DNA from: Massilia sp. METH4
GTDB lineage: Bacteria; Pseudomonadota; Gammaproteobacteria; Burkholderiales; Burkholderiaceae_D
Direction: 5' to 3'
Assembly (NCBI RefSeq): GCF_037094685.1
Contig: NZ_CP146614.1
Coordinates: 4,030,001-4,094,000, forward strand
Length of the DNA: 64,000 nt
The position numbers and the translations under genes were made by a program. This document shows positions 8,844-17,617 of this stretch, piece after piece. The number at the start of each line of letters is the position of its first letter. Positions within the stretch are counted from its first letter, which is position 1. Below the pieces are notes generated by a model. That model saw nothing but the letters and a program-made list of their open reading frames with translations, was not told where the DNA came from and did no database searches.

Positions 8844-9524
8844 TTAATGACCAATCGACTTGACAGGCGTTGCGTCTTGCAATCCAGCGCGCGTAAGGAT
8901 GAGCGTACGATCGGCCATGGCCGCGGCTGCCTGGGAGTGGGTGACCATGATCGTGCAGGCGCCGCTGGCCCGTATCTCGGTACGCAACACCTCGAGCACG
9001 GCATGCGCCGTGTCGGGGTCGAGGTTGCCGGTGGGCTCGTCGGCGAGCACCAGCGCGGGGCGGTGCACGAGCGCGCGGGCAATCGCCACCCGCTGCATTT
9101 CGCCACCGGACAGTTCGTGAGGGTAACTTTGCTCGCGGCCCTTCAAGCCGACGGCGGCAAGCATCTCGGCGGCGCGGCCTTGCGGCATGCCGTTGAGTAA
9201 CAGGGGCAGCGCCACGTTCTGCAACAGCGTCAGGTGGGGCAGCACGTGGAAGGCCTGGAAGATGAAGCCCATGCGCTGGCGGCGCAGGCGGGTGGCGGCA
9301 TTGTCGTCCAGCGCGGCCATGGCGATGCCGTCGACGAGGATGGCTGCCTCGGGGCCGGGGTCGGGGTGGTCGAGCCCGGCAATCAGGTTCAGCAGCGTGG
9401 ACTTGCCGACGCCGGAATCGCCCATGATGGCGACGAATTCGCCGGCCGCGAAGCGGTACGACAGGTTGGACAGCACCGGGCGGCCGCCCGCGTATGTCTT
9501 GCTCAGCTTGCGCAGTTCCAGCAT
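8844..9524 (-). CDS. ABC transporter ATP-binding protein, LolD/MacB-like, last gene of the selenate-type ABC operon
   Basis: 226 residues with Walker A GDSGVGKST, signature LSGGEMQR, Walker B LVLADEPTGNLD and switch His in VTHS. These are the hallmarks of the LolD/MacB/FtsE class, not the PhnC class. It begins 26 bp after the second permease gene, in the same direction, so it is likely part of the same transcript even though that operon already encodes its own ATPase. It may energise the second permease, or belong to an unrelated export function. No MacB-type permease lies adjacent. Confidence 0.85.
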   Translation of the reverse strand: MLELRKLSKTYAGGRPVLSNLSYRFAAGEFVAIMGDSGVGKSTLLNLIAGLDHPDPGPEAAILVDGIAMAALDDNAATRLRRQRMGFIFQAFHVLPHLTLLQNVALPLLLNGMPQGRAAEMLAAVGLKGREQSYPHELSGGEMQRVAIARALVHRPALVLADEPTGNLDPDTAHAVLEVLRTEIRASGACTIMVTHSQAAAAMADRTLILTRAGLQDATPVKSIGH

Positions 9525-9550
9525 CGGCTTCCTTGATGGATTGTCGTGGA

Positions 9551-10348
9551 TTATCGGGTCAGCTTGCGGCGCAGCCAGAAGCTGGCGCCATCGACGAGCG
9601 CCACCAGCAGCAGCATGGCCAGGATGACGGTGGCGGCCTTTTGCATCTGGAACAGCGACAGGTGGTACTTCAGCATCTGCCCCAGCCCGCCGGCACCGAC
9701 CACGCCGAGGATCGCCGCGGCCCGGATATTGTTCTCCCAGCGGTACAGTGTATAGGACAACATCTGTGGCAGCGTCTGCGGCAGGGTGGCGTAGAAGAAC
9801 GCGGCCATCGGCGTGGCGCCGTTGGTGCGCAGGCTTTGCTCGGGCAGCGGGGTGGCGTTTTCCAGCGCGTCGGCGAACAGCCGGCCGAGCACTCCGGCCG
9901 TGTGCGCGCCCAGCGCCAGCGTGCCGGGGAAGGGGCCCAGGCCGGCGGCGATCAGCAGCACGGAGGCCCAGACCAGCTCCGGGATCGAACGCAGCACGTT
10001 CAGCACGGCCCGCACGGCCCCGCGCAGCGGGCGGCCGAACCGGCCAGCGGCCGGGATCGCCAGCAGCAGGCCGGCCGCGACGGCCAGCAGCGTGCCCACC
10101 GCCGACATGGCCAGCGTTTCGGCCGTGGCGATGGCCGTCTTGCGCAGGAAGCCGGCGCCCATCTCGGGCGGGGCGAAGCCGGCGATGAATTCGGCCACGC
10201 TGGCCACCGCGTCGGCCGTGAAAAAGGCCGAGAAGTGTAGCGGCAGGCTGGCGAAGCTGGCGCCGACGAGGGCGAGCAGCGCCAGTGCCAGGAGCGGCCC
10301 GGACCAGCGGCGCGGCGGGGGCGAGGGGACTTTATCCTGCATGGTCAT
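9551..10348 (-). CDS. ABC transporter permease, PhnE-like (second)
   Basis: 265 residues from the ATG at 10348, which overlaps the upstream permease stop as ATGA; an earlier in-frame start would only extend into that gene. Hydrophobic segments alternate with loops, and the EAA-type loop is visible as RWENNIRAAAILGVVGAGGLGQ, the PhnE consensus. Two PhnE-like permeases in tandem form a heterodimeric channel in phosphonate/phosphite-type importers. Together with the substrate-binding protein encoded at the operon start it is assigned to selenium-oxyanion or phosphonate-like uptake. Confidence 0.88.
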   Translation of the reverse strand: MTMQDKVPSPPPRRWSGPLLALALLALVGASFASLPLHFSAFFTADAVASVAEFIAGFAPPEMGAGFLRKTAIATAETLAMSAVGTLLAVAAGLLLAIPAAGRFGRPLRGAVRAVLNVLRSIPELVWASVLLIAAGLGPFPGTLALGAHTAGVLGRLFADALENATPLPEQSLRTNGATPMAAFFYATLPQTLPQMLSYTLYRWENNIRAAAILGVVGAGGLGQMLKYHLSLFQMQKAATVILAMLLLVALVDGASFWLRRKLTR

Positions 10349-11190
10349 CCGAGCCGCTTCCTCAACTGTTTCGACACGAGGTCGGCGCAAGCCACCAGCA
10401 GCACGAATACGAGCAGCATCGTCGACACCTCGGCGCCGGCCAGCATCTTCATCGATTCATCCATGCGCTGCCCCAGGCCGCCGGCACCCACGAAGCCCAT
10501 CACCACGGAACCGCGGATCGCGCATTCCCACCGGTACACGGTGTACGACACGAGTTCCGACGCCGATTCCGGCAGCGCGCCATACAGCAGCGCGCCGAGG
10601 CGCGAGCTGCCGTTGGCCAGCAGCGTATCGCTGGCATGCCGCTCCGAGGATTCGAGGATTTCGGCGTACACCTTGCCCAGCATGCCGCAGTAGGTGAGCG
10701 CGATCGCCAGCACGCCGGCGGTGGGACCCAGGCCGATGATGCGCACGAACAGCAGCGCCCACACCAGCTCTGGCACGCTGCGCAGCAGCACCAGCAGCCA
10801 GCGCACGGCCTGCCGCACCGCCCGCGGCACGAGGGCCATGCGGCCCGTGCCCAGGTGCGAGATAGACAGCCGCTCGGTGACGATCAGCGTGGCGGGAATG
10901 GCGCCCACGAGGGCCAGCGTGAGGCCGGCCGTGGCGATGGCAACCGTCTGCCACGTTTCGCGCACCAGCAATTGCAGGAATTCCGGCGAATGCGCGGGAG
11001 GCAGGAAATCGGCGAGAAAGCGCAGCGTGGCGTTCACGCTGTCGCCATCGAACAGCAGCGCGGGCTCGAACTCGCTGGCGACCAGCATCGGCCACAGGAT
11101 CAGCAGTGCGACGATCGTGGCCGTGACGCGGCCGCGCCAGGCCGGGTCGGGATGCCGTTCGGCATAGGATGCGGCGGGAATGTTCTGCAT
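10345..11190 (-). CDS. ABC transporter permease, PhnE-like (first)
   Basis: 281 residues, MQNIPAASYAERHPD start, about six membrane segments, and the permease loop RWECAIRGSVVMGFVGAGGLGQ. It begins 13 bp after the ATPase gene and overlaps the next permease by ATGA. It is a paralogue of the following gene. It is predicted to form the membrane channel of the importer whose binding protein is encoded at 12055-12918. Confidence 0.88.
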   Translation of the reverse strand: MQNIPAASYAERHPDPAWRGRVTATIVALLILWPMLVASEFEPALLFDGDSVNATLRFLADFLPPAHSPEFLQLLVRETWQTVAIATAGLTLALVGAIPATLIVTERLSISHLGTGRMALVPRAVRQAVRWLLVLLRSVPELVWALLFVRIIGLGPTAGVLAIALTYCGMLGKVYAEILESSERHASDTLLANGSSRLGALLYGALPESASELVSYTVYRWECAIRGSVVMGFVGAGGLGQRMDESMKMLAGAEVSTMLLVFVLLVACADLVSKQLRKRLG

Positions 11191-11203
11191 CGGGTCTTGC
11201 AGG

Positions 11204-12052
11204 CTAGAGGCAGGCGCCCACGGCGAGCTTCTCGGGCAGCGTCTCCGGGTGCGGCGTATTGGCGGGCGGTTGTTCGTTCAAATACAGCTCGTCGATCATC
11301 GCCTGCGTGACCTGTTCGCGCGGCAGGTCGAAGACGATGCGGCCTTCCTTGAGCGCCACGATGCGGGGGAAGTGCGCCAGCGCCAGGTCCACCTGGTGCA
11401 GGCTGCACACGAGGGCCGCGTTGCGGGCGGCCGCCTCCTGCTGCAGCGTCGTCAGGGTCAGCTGGGACAGGGCCGGGTCGAGGGCGGACAGCGGCTCGTC
11501 GACCAGGAGGGCCTGCGCGGACGAGAGCAGCAGGCGCGCCAGGCCGCAGCGCTGGCGCTCGCCGCCGGAGAGGCGGTCCACGCGCGCATACAGCTTGTCG
11601 CCCAGGTTGAAGCGCGACAGCGCGCGCCACGCCGCTTCCGGGTCGACGGGTTTGACCAGCGACACCAGCGCCTGCCACAGGCTCCACTGCGGCAGCCGCG
11701 CCGCCAGCACCGCCGTGACCACGCGCTGGCGCGGCGGCAGCGGCGGCGTTTGCGGCGCGAGGAACAGCCGTGCGCGCAGCTTGTGCCGCTCGCGCTCGGA
11801 GAGTCGCCAGGGATCGCTGCCGAACGCCTCGAACGTGCCGCCATCGGGCACATGGCCCACCGATAGCGTGGCCAGCAGCGTGGTCTTGCCAGCGCCCGAG
11901 GGGCCGATCAGGGCCAGCTGCTCGCCGGGCTGCACGGTGAGAGAGATCTCCTGCAGCGCCCAGGCACGGGTACCGCCGGCATGGCGGGCGGACAGGTTGT
12001 CCAGCCGGTAGACGGGGCTGCCGGCCTGCACGGGATGACTGTCGATTGCCAC
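11204..12052 (-). CDS. ABC transporter ATP-binding protein, PhnC-like
   Basis: About 282 residues if translation begins at GTG 12052, 2 bp after the stop of the binding-protein gene (TAA-TA-GTG). An open frame runs further upstream but is a shadow of that gene. Walker A GPSGAGKTT, signature LSGGERQR and Walker B ALLVDEPLSALD are intact; the His switch lies in CSLHQVD. The layout matches PhnC-type ATPases of phosphonate-family importers. It is the cognate motor for the two PhnE-like permeases that follow. Confidence 0.88.
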   Translation of the reverse strand: MAIDSHPVQAGSPVYRLDNLSARHAGGTRAWALQEISLTVQPGEQLALIGPSGAGKTTLLATLSVGHVPDGGTFEAFGSDPWRLSERERHKLRARLFLAPQTPPLPPRQRVVTAVLAARLPQWSLWQALVSLVKPVDPEAAWRALSRFNLGDKLYARVDRLSGGERQRCGLARLLLSSAQALLVDEPLSALDPALSQLTLTTLQQEAAARNAALVCSLHQVDLALAHFPRIVALKEGRIVFDLPREQVTQAMIDELYLNEQPPANTPHPETLPEKLAVGACL

Positions 12053-12054
12053 TA

Positions 12055-12918
12055 TTACTTCTTCAGGAGACCGGCGCTTTTCGCCGCCGCTTCGATGGCC
12101 GCGTAGTTTTCCGCCTTGGTCGGAACGAATTTCGTGGCGCGCTGCAGTGCCAGGATTTCCTTGCCTTCCGGCGTGCTGGCATCCAGGGCCAGGAAGGCGT
12201 CGGTGATCTTCTTCTTCAGCTCGGCCGGCATGTCGGCGCGCACCGTCCAGTTGTAATCGTAGTAGGCCGGAGTCGTGTAGAACACGCGCACTTTCGACGT
12301 GTCGACCTTCTTCTCGCCCACCAGCTTTTCCCACACGGAGATGTTCAGGGCGCCCGCATCGACCTTGCCGCCGGCGACCGCGGCCACGGTGGCGTCGTGC
12401 GCGCCCGAATAGGCCACGCGCTTCAGGTCGCTGTCAGGATCGATCTTCGCGCCCAGCAGGAACGAGCGCGGCATCAGGTGGCCGGACGTGGACGATTCCG
12501 AGCCGAACGACAGCGTCTTGCCCTTCAGGTCGTCCAGCTTCGTGATCGACGGCGACGTGGTGATGAACACGGAGCGGAATTTTTCGTCTTCCAGGCGCTG
12601 CACGAGTGGCACCACCTGGCCCTTGCTGCGTTCCTTCGCCTGCACGAAGGTGAAGCCGCCGAACCACACCATGTCCAGCTTCTTGTTCACCAGCCCTTCG
12701 ACGGAGGCGGCGTAGTCGGTCACCGGGGTGAATTCGACCTTCATGCCGGTCTTCTTCTCCAGGTATTCGCCCAGCGGCTTGAACTTGCGCTGCAGTTCGG
12801 TCGGCGCTTCGTCGGGAATGGCCGAGACGCGCAGCACGCCCTGGGCGAGGGCAGGCAGGGAAAACAGGGTGCCGAGGGCGAGGGCGCCGGCGGCGCGCAG
12901 GAAGGTACGTTTCATCAT
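12055..12918 (-). CDS. Periplasmic binding protein of a putative selenate (phosphonate-type) ABC importer
   Basis: 287 residues with a Sec signal peptide (MMKRTFLRAAGALALG, cleavage after ALAQ) and a PhnD-like fold. The mature start VLRVSAIPDEAPTELQRKFK, then VTDYAASVEGLVNKKLDMVW and FGSESSTSGHLMPRSF, match the subgroup known in protein-family databases as putative selenate ABC transporter binding proteins, which tend to occur near selenophosphate synthetase genes. Here senC/senB/senA lie 7 kb away. Selenate or another selenium compound as ligand is an inference from family and context; phosphonate or phosphite cannot be excluded. It is the first gene of a five-gene operon and is divergent from egtD across 157 bp. 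Confidence 0.8.
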   Translation of the reverse strand: MMKRTFLRAAGALALGTLFSLPALAQGVLRVSAIPDEAPTELQRKFKPLGEYLEKKTGMKVEFTPVTDYAASVEGLVNKKLDMVWFGGFTFVQAKERSKGQVVPLVQRLEDEKFRSVFITTSPSITKLDDLKGKTLSFGSESSTSGHLMPRSFLLGAKIDPDSDLKRVAYSGAHDATVAAVAGGKVDAGALNISVWEKLVGEKKVDTSKVRVFYTTPAYYDYNWTVRADMPAELKKKITDAFLALDASTPEGKEILALQRATKFVPTKAENYAAIEAAAKSAGLLKK

Positions 12919-13075
12919 GGAGTAATAAAGTTGTTATAGATGTTGCTGCTTGCGGGGCACCGTCACTCGGCTGTCAACGCTACCAAAGCGGGGCGCCCAG
13001 ATTTTTGTAATTGAGTATCATAGCAAAACTGCCTTCGCGGTCCTGACAGTCAGTAACAATCAAGAAAGAGACATC

Positions 13076-14107
13076 ATGCCCATGACCCGAACGATGCGCC
13101 GCAGCGCCGCGCTGCACACCCTTGCCGACGATGCGGTAGGGGTTGACAATGCGGCCGACGCCGACGGCGCGGTAGCGCACGGCGACCGCGCCGCGATTGC
13201 CGAGATCCAGGCCGGCCTGCTGGCCCCGCAGGCGCGGACCTCACCGAAATACCTGTACGACAGCCTGGGCTCGCGCCTGTTCGAGGCGATCTGCGAGCTG
13301 CCCGAGTATTATCCCACACGAACGGAAGCGGCGATCTTTGCCGCCCACGGCGAGGATATCGCCCGCCGCGTGGGCACGGGGGGCACGCTCATCGACCTGG
13401 GCGCGGGCAATTGCGCGAAGGCGGCCAGCCTGTTTCCCTTGCTTCAGCCGCAACAATACGTGCCGATCGATATTTCGCGCGACTTCCTGAACGAAGCCGT
13501 CGGCCGGCTCCAGCAGCGCTTTCCGAAGATCGCCATGTCGGCGCTGGCGCTCGACCTGTCGGGCCCGTTCACCCTGCCGTCGAGCGTGAACCTGGCGCGC
13601 CGCACGTTCTTCTATCCCGGTTCCTCGATCGGCAACTTCGCGCCGCACGAGGCGATCGCCTTCCTGCGCCGCGTGCGCGAGAACGCACCCGTCGACGGCG
13701 GCCTGCTGATCGGCGTGGACCTGGTGAAGGATGCGGCCGTGCTGGACGCCGCCTACGACGATGCGATCGGCGTGACGGCGGCGTTCAACCTGAACATGCT
13801 GCGCCACCTGAACCACCTGACGGGTTCCGATTTCGACGTGCGCCAGTGGCGCCACGTGGCCTTCTTCAACACCGAGGAAAGCCGCATCGAAATGCACCTG
13901 GAAGCGCGCATGGCACTGACCGTGCACTGGCCGGGCGGCGAACGGCGCTTCGCCCGCGGCGAGCGCATTCATACCGAGGACAGCTACAAGTACACGCCGG
14001 AGAGCTTTGCCGACGTGCTGGCGCAGGCCGGCTTCAGGGCCGATGCCACATGGACCGACGATGCCGGCTGGTTCGCCGTCATGCACGCTAGCGCATCGGC
14101 GGCTTAG
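13076..14107 (+). CDS. egtD: L-histidine N-alpha-methyltransferase EgtD
   Basis: 343 residues from the ATG at 13076 (preceded by AAAGAG); an open frame reaches 12950 but has no family sequence before this Met. EgtD trimethylates histidine with three SAM to give hercynine, the precursor of ergothioneine and selenoneine. The methyltransferase signature is clear: PKYLYDSLGSRLFEAICELP, SAM motif LIDLGAGNCAKA, VPIDISRDFL, FFYPGSSIGNF, and the C-terminal EDSYKYTPESF. It starts a two-gene unit with egtB, 12 bp apart, and is divergent from the selenate-type importer. The first ~40 residues are Ala/Asp-rich and not conserved. Confidence 0.95.
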   Translation: MPMTRTMRRSAALHTLADDAVGVDNAADADGAVAHGDRAAIAEIQAGLLAPQARTSPKYLYDSLGSRLFEAICELPEYYPTRTEAAIFAAHGEDIARRVGTGGTLIDLGAGNCAKAASLFPLLQPQQYVPIDISRDFLNEAVGRLQQRFPKIAMSALALDLSGPFTLPSSVNLARRTFFYPGSSIGNFAPHEAIAFLRRVRENAPVDGGLLIGVDLVKDAAVLDAAYDDAIGVTAAFNLNMLRHLNHLTGSDFDVRQWRHVAFFNTEESRIEMHLEARMALTVHWPGGERRFARGERIHTEDSYKYTPESFADVLAQAGFRADATWTDDAGWFAVMHASASAA

Positions 14108-14119
14108 GGGAGGATTCGC

Positions 14120-15373
14120 ATGCAGCTGATCGACCCGGCCGTGTGGACGGCCCGCTACCGCGCCGTGCGCGAGCATTCGCTGGCGCTGGCAGCGCCGCTG
14201 TCCGACGAGGACTGCGGCGCCCAGTCGATGCCGGACGCCAGTCCGATCAAATGGCACCTGGCGCACACCACGTGGTTCTTCGAGACCTTCATCCTCGAAG
14301 CGATGGAGCGGGATTTCGCGCCCTTCCACCCGGCGTTCCGCGTGCTGTTCAATTCCTATTACAACGGCGTGGGCCAGAAGCACCCGCGCCCGCAGCGCGG
14401 CTTGCTGACGCGCCCCTCGATGGCGCAGGTGCGCGCGTACCGCGCCGATGTGGACGAGCGCATCGCCGCGCTGATCGGCGGCTCGCTCGATGCCGATGCG
14501 CGCGCCCGGCTCGCCGCCTTGCTCACGCTGGGCCTGCAGCACGAGCAGCAGCACCAGGAACTGATGCTGACGGATGTGAAGCACCTGCTGGCGCAGAACG
14601 GCCTGAATCCGGAATACCTGGCCGAACCCCTGCCGCGCGTGGAGCCCGCCTTGGCGCTGGCCTGGCTGCCGTTCGAGGGTGGTGTGACGGAAATCGGCTA
14701 CGAAGGCGATGGCTTTTGCTTCGACAACGAACTGCCGCGCCACCGCCAGTTCGTGGAACCGTTCGCGCTGGCCTCGCGGCTCGTGACGAACGGCGAATAC
14801 CTGGCCTTCATCGAGGCCGGCGGCTACCGCGATCCCGCGCTGTGGCTGGCCGAAGGGTGGGACTGGATCGGCGCCCAGGGCATCGACAAGCCGCTGTACT
14901 GGCGCCGCGGCGAGGACGGCACATGGTGCGAGTTCACGCTGATGGGCTTGCAGCCCCTGGACCTGGAGCGGCCGCTCACGCATATCTCGCTGTTCGAGGC
15001 GGATGCGTATGCGCACTGGGCCGGTGCCCGGCTGCCGACGGAAGCGGAGTGGGAACACGCCGCGCGCCAGGCCGGCGTGGTGCCCGGCTCGCCATCGGCG
15101 TTGCCGCATCCGGGCGGCGCGGATGCTTCCGGTTCGCTGCATGACATGTTCGGCCACTGCTGGCAATGGACCAGCAGCAGCTACGCGCCTTACCCCGGCT
15201 TCAAGCCGGCCGCCGGCGCCATCGGCGAATACAACGGCAAGTTCATGGTGAACCAGTACGTGCTGCGGGGATCGTCGTGCGCCACGCCCGCGGGGCATGG
15301 ACGGGCCAGTTACCGGAACTTCTTCCCGGCGGGGGCGCGCTGGCAATTTACGGGAATCAGATTGGCGCGGTAG
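14120..15373 (+). CDS. egtB: Hercynine oxygenase EgtB (sulfoxide synthase)
   Basis: 417 residues: N-terminal DinB-like helical domain (about 1-150) and C-terminal formylglycine-generating-enzyme/C-type-lectin-like domain (about 165-417). The non-haem iron ligands are visible as His49 (KWHLAHTTWFFE) and the HX3HXE motif HEQQHQE at 141-147. The family block NSYYNGVGQKHPRPQRGLL is present. EgtB joins hercynine to cysteine or gamma-glutamylcysteine with O2. It follows egtD by 12 bp with SD GGGAGGA. No egtA, egtC or C-S lyase gene is adjacent, so the remaining step must use an enzyme encoded elsewhere. A second member of this fold, senA, lies 7 kb downstream. Confidence 0.93.
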   Translation: MQLIDPAVWTARYRAVREHSLALAAPLSDEDCGAQSMPDASPIKWHLAHTTWFFETFILEAMERDFAPFHPAFRVLFNSYYNGVGQKHPRPQRGLLTRPSMAQVRAYRADVDERIAALIGGSLDADARARLAALLTLGLQHEQQHQELMLTDVKHLLAQNGLNPEYLAEPLPRVEPALALAWLPFEGGVTEIGYEGDGFCFDNELPRHRQFVEPFALASRLVTNGEYLAFIEAGGYRDPALWLAEGWDWIGAQGIDKPLYWRRGEDGTWCEFTLMGLQPLDLERPLTHISLFEADAYAHWAGARLPTEAEWEHAARQAGVVPGSPSALPHPGGADASGSLHDMFGHCWQWTSSSYAPYPGFKPAAGAIGEYNGKFMVNQYVLRGSSCATPAGHGRASYRNFFPAGARWQFTGIRLAR

Positions 15374-15384
15374 TTATAGCACCT

Positions 15385-15512
15385 GGTGTCGTACACCTTT
15401 ACGAGCAAAGCTCGTAAAGGTGTACGACACCGGTTTTCTTCGGAAGCATTGGCGAGCTCACAGGAACACCGGTGTCGTACACCATTTTCTGGAGAAAATG
15501 ATGTACGACACC
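15385..15512. repeat. Dimeric hairpin intergenic repeat, copy A
   Basis: Two hairpins in tandem between convergent egtB and leuA. Hairpin 1 has perfect 22-bp arms (15385-15406 and 15410-15431) around an AAA loop; hairpin 2 spans 15471-15512 with arms GGTGTCGTACA..CATTTTCT and one mismatch. Both begin GGTGTCG and end CGACACC. The 39-bp spacer (GGTTTTCTTCGGAAGCATT...) resembles the spacer of copy C at 51 kb. It probably terminates transcription from both sides. Confidence 0.9.
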
Positions 15513-15528
15513 AAGCGCCCCGGTCGGA

Positions 15529-17223
15529 TCAAGCCGCCGCGTTCGCCGCCGCTGCCACCGCTTCCTTCTGCTTCAACTGCCGGTTCACCGCCGACAGCAC
15601 GGCCTTGAACGACGCGGTGACGATATTGCTGTCGATGCCCGCGCCGAACAGCGTCGGGCCGTTATCCAGGCGCAGTTCCACGTAGCAGGCCGCCTTGGCA
15701 TTGGCGCCGTGGCCGATCGCGTGCTCGTGGTAGTCCATCAGCTTCACGTCCAGGCCCAGCGCGTCCACGAACGCATCGATCGGGCCGTTGCCGCCACCTT
15801 GCAGCGCGAGCGGGGCGCCGCGATGCAGCAGGCCGATGTCGATCTGCACAGTCTCGTCGGCGCTGCTGTCTTCCGTCATCTTGTGCGACACGTAGGCATA
15901 CGGCGACGTCTGCGCGAAGTACTCGCGCTCGAAGATCTCGTGAATGCCTTCGGAGGTGATTTCGAGGCCCGTCTCGTCGGCCACGGCCTGCACGGCGCGC
16001 GAGAACTCGATCTGCAGGCGGCGCGGCAGCACCAGGCCGTAATCCTGTTCCAGCAGGTAGCTCATGCCGCCCTTGCCGGACTGGCTGTTCACGCGGATCA
16101 CCGCGTCGTAGCTGCGGCCCAGGTCCTGCGGGTCGATCGGCAGGTAGGGGATTTCCCACGGCGCGTCCGGCTGCTGCTGCGCAAAACCTTTCTTGATCGC
16201 GTCCTGGTGCGAGCCGGAGAACGCGGTGAACACCAGGTCGCCCACGTACGGGTGGCGCGGGTGCACCGGCAGCTGGTTGCATTCCTCGACGATCTTGCGC
16301 ACCGAGTCGATGTCCGAGAAGTCCAGGCCCGGATGCACGCCTTGCGTGTACAGGTTCAGGGCCAGCGTGACCAGGTCGACGTTGCCGGTGCGTTCGCCGT
16401 TGCCGAACAGGCAGCCCTCGACGCGCTCGGCGCCGGCCATGACGGCCAGTTCGGCGGAAGCGACGGCGGTGCCGCGGTCATTGTGCGGGTGCACGCTGAT
16501 GATGATCGACTCGCGGCGCTCGATGTTCCGGCACATCCATTCGATCTGGTCGGCGTACACGTTCGGCGTGCTGCATTCGACGGTCGTCGGCAGGTTGACG
16601 ATCATCTTCTTCTCCGGCGTGGGCTGCCAGATGGCCGTCACGGCGTCCACGATCTGCTTGGAGAAATCCAGCTCGGTGGTGGAGAACGATTCCGGCGTGT
16701 ATTCGAACGTCCAGTCGGTTTCCGGATGCTGCGCCAGCAGTTCCTTGACCAGCGTGGTGCCAGTGGTGGCGATATTGACGATCTGCTCGCGCGACATATT
16801 GAACACCACCTTGCGGAACACCGGGGCCACCGAGTTATACAGGTGGATGATTGCCTTCTTGGCACCCGCCGCGGCGTCCACGGTGCGGCGGATCAGTTCT
16901 TCGCGCGACTGGGTCAGCACGATGATGGTCACGTCGTCCGGGATGCGCTTTTCGTCGATCAGCTTGCGCACGAAGTCGAAGTCCGTCTGCGACGCCGAGG
17001 GGAAGCCCACTTCGATTTCCTTCAGGCCCGTCTTGATCAGCAGGTCGAAGAACTTCAGCTTCTTCTCCACGCTCATCGGTTCGATCAGCGCCTGGTTGCC
17101 GTCGCGCAGGTCGGTGCTCATCCAGATCGGCGGCTTCGAGATGGTCTGGTTCGGCCAGGTGCGGTCGCTCAACTGCACGGGCGGGAAGGCGATGTATTTC
17201 ACGGACGGGTTCTGCAACATCAT
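15529..17223 (-). CDS. leuA: 2-isopropylmalate synthase
   Basis: 564 residues, the long LeuA type. It condenses acetyl-CoA with 2-ketoisovalerate in the first step of leucine synthesis. The N-terminal TIM barrel has [15 protein letters not shown] and the metal-binding [11 protein letters not shown]; the [16 protein letters not shown] block and a C-terminal LeuA regulatory (allosteric, leucine-binding) domain follow. The ATG at 17223 has SD AGGAG six bases upstream (a second ATG follows at once). It stands alone, away from leuBCD. The upstream 360 bp contain two Leu-rich small frames and a TTGACA promoter, suggesting attenuation control. Confidence 0.95.
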   Translation of the reverse strand: MMLQNPSVKYIAFPPVQLSDRTWPNQTISKPPIWMSTDLRDGNQALIEPMSVEKKLKFFDLLIKTGLKEIEVGFPSASQTDFDFVRKLIDEKRIPDDVTIIVLTQSREELIRRTVDAAAGAKKAIIHLYNSVAPVFRKVVFNMSREQIVNIATTGTTLVKELLAQHPETDWTFEYTPESFSTTELDFSKQIVDAVTAIWQPTPEKKMIVNLPTTVECSTPNVYADQIEWMCRNIERRESIIISVHPHNDRGTAVASAELAVMAGAERVEGCLFGNGERTGNVDLVTLALNLYTQGVHPGLDFSDIDSVRKIVEECNQLPVHPRHPYVGDLVFTAFSGSHQDAIKKGFAQQQPDAPWEIPYLPIDPQDLGRSYDAVIRVNSQSGKGGMSYLLEQDYGLVLPRRLQIEFSRAVQAVADETGLEITSEGIHEIFEREYFAQTSPYAYVSHKMTEDSSADETVQIDIGLLHRGAPLALQGGGNGPIDAFVDALGLDVKLMDYHEHAIGHGANAKAACYVELRLDNGPTLFGAGIDSNIVTASFKAVLSAVNRQLKQKEAVAAAANAAA

Positions 17224-17408
17224 GGTGTACTCCTGGGTTCTCGGATTCTGTCGGGGACCGATGGCGGTCGCTGCATGTGGCGAAAGGCTGCCTGATGGGC
17301 CACGGGGCGCTGGACCAGGCAACCGGTCGGTAGCGATAGCGGCAGAGGCAGTAGCCAGATCAGCGACTGCGGCTGCGCGCGTGCGACGTGTGAATGGATG
17401 GCGGGCAT
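17220..17408 (-). CDS. Leu-rich small ORF overlapping leuA (possible leader)
   Basis: A 62-codon frame with a run [17 protein letters not shown] in which three of seven Leu codons are CTA, rare in this GC-rich genome. Its TGA overlaps the leuA ATG (ATGATG), so ribosomes ending here could restart on leuA. A weak SD (AGGAAAG) lies about 9 bases before its ATG. It may be a second leader peptide or a chance open frame. Confidence 0.35.
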   Translation of the reverse strand: MPAIHSHVARAQPQSLIWLLPLPLSLPTGCLVQRPVAHQAAFRHMQRPPSVPDRIREPRSTP

Positions 17409-17497
17409 CGGTGCATCTTTCCTGACTTGTGAGACGGTGCGGCTTGTGGCCGGCGGAGGTACAACAGTGTGTGCAGCGCGCACAGGGGTGAAACGAA

Positions 17498-17581
17498 TCA
17501 GGCGCGTGCTAGTAGGCGCGTTGCCAGCGGTAGGCCGGCAAGCGATAGCAGGAAAGCGGATGGTTGCGGATGCGTGAACAT
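17498..17581 (-). CDS. Leucine-rich leader peptide upstream of leuA (27 aa)
   Basis: A 27-residue peptide ([20 protein letters not shown]..., ending RLLARA) with seven Leu, four of them read by CTA. Such Leu-rich short frames with rare codons are typical of amino-acid attenuators, where ribosome stalling under leucine shortage controls the downstream synthase. A promoter with exact TTGACA lies directly upstream, placing the ATG at or next to the predicted transcription start, so the leader mRNA may be leaderless. The antiterminator structures were not folded. Confidence 0.55.
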   Translation of the reverse strand: MFTHPQPSAFLLSLAGLPLATRLLARA

Positions 17582-17588
17582 GGCATCA

Positions 17589-17617
17589 ATGTAAGAGAAG
17601 CTGTTTGCGCTTGTCAA
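17589..17617 (-). promoter_or_regulatory. Promoter of the leuA leader
   Basis: On the minus strand an exact TTGACA (17617-17612) and a weak -10 TTACAT (17594-17589) are separated by 17 bp. The leader ATG at 17581 is 7 bases after the -10. Confidence 0.6.

Noticed and set aside
12950..13075. N-terminal extension of EgtD.
   Set aside because: No family sequence or start signal; the ATG at 13076 has an SD and agrees with the family.
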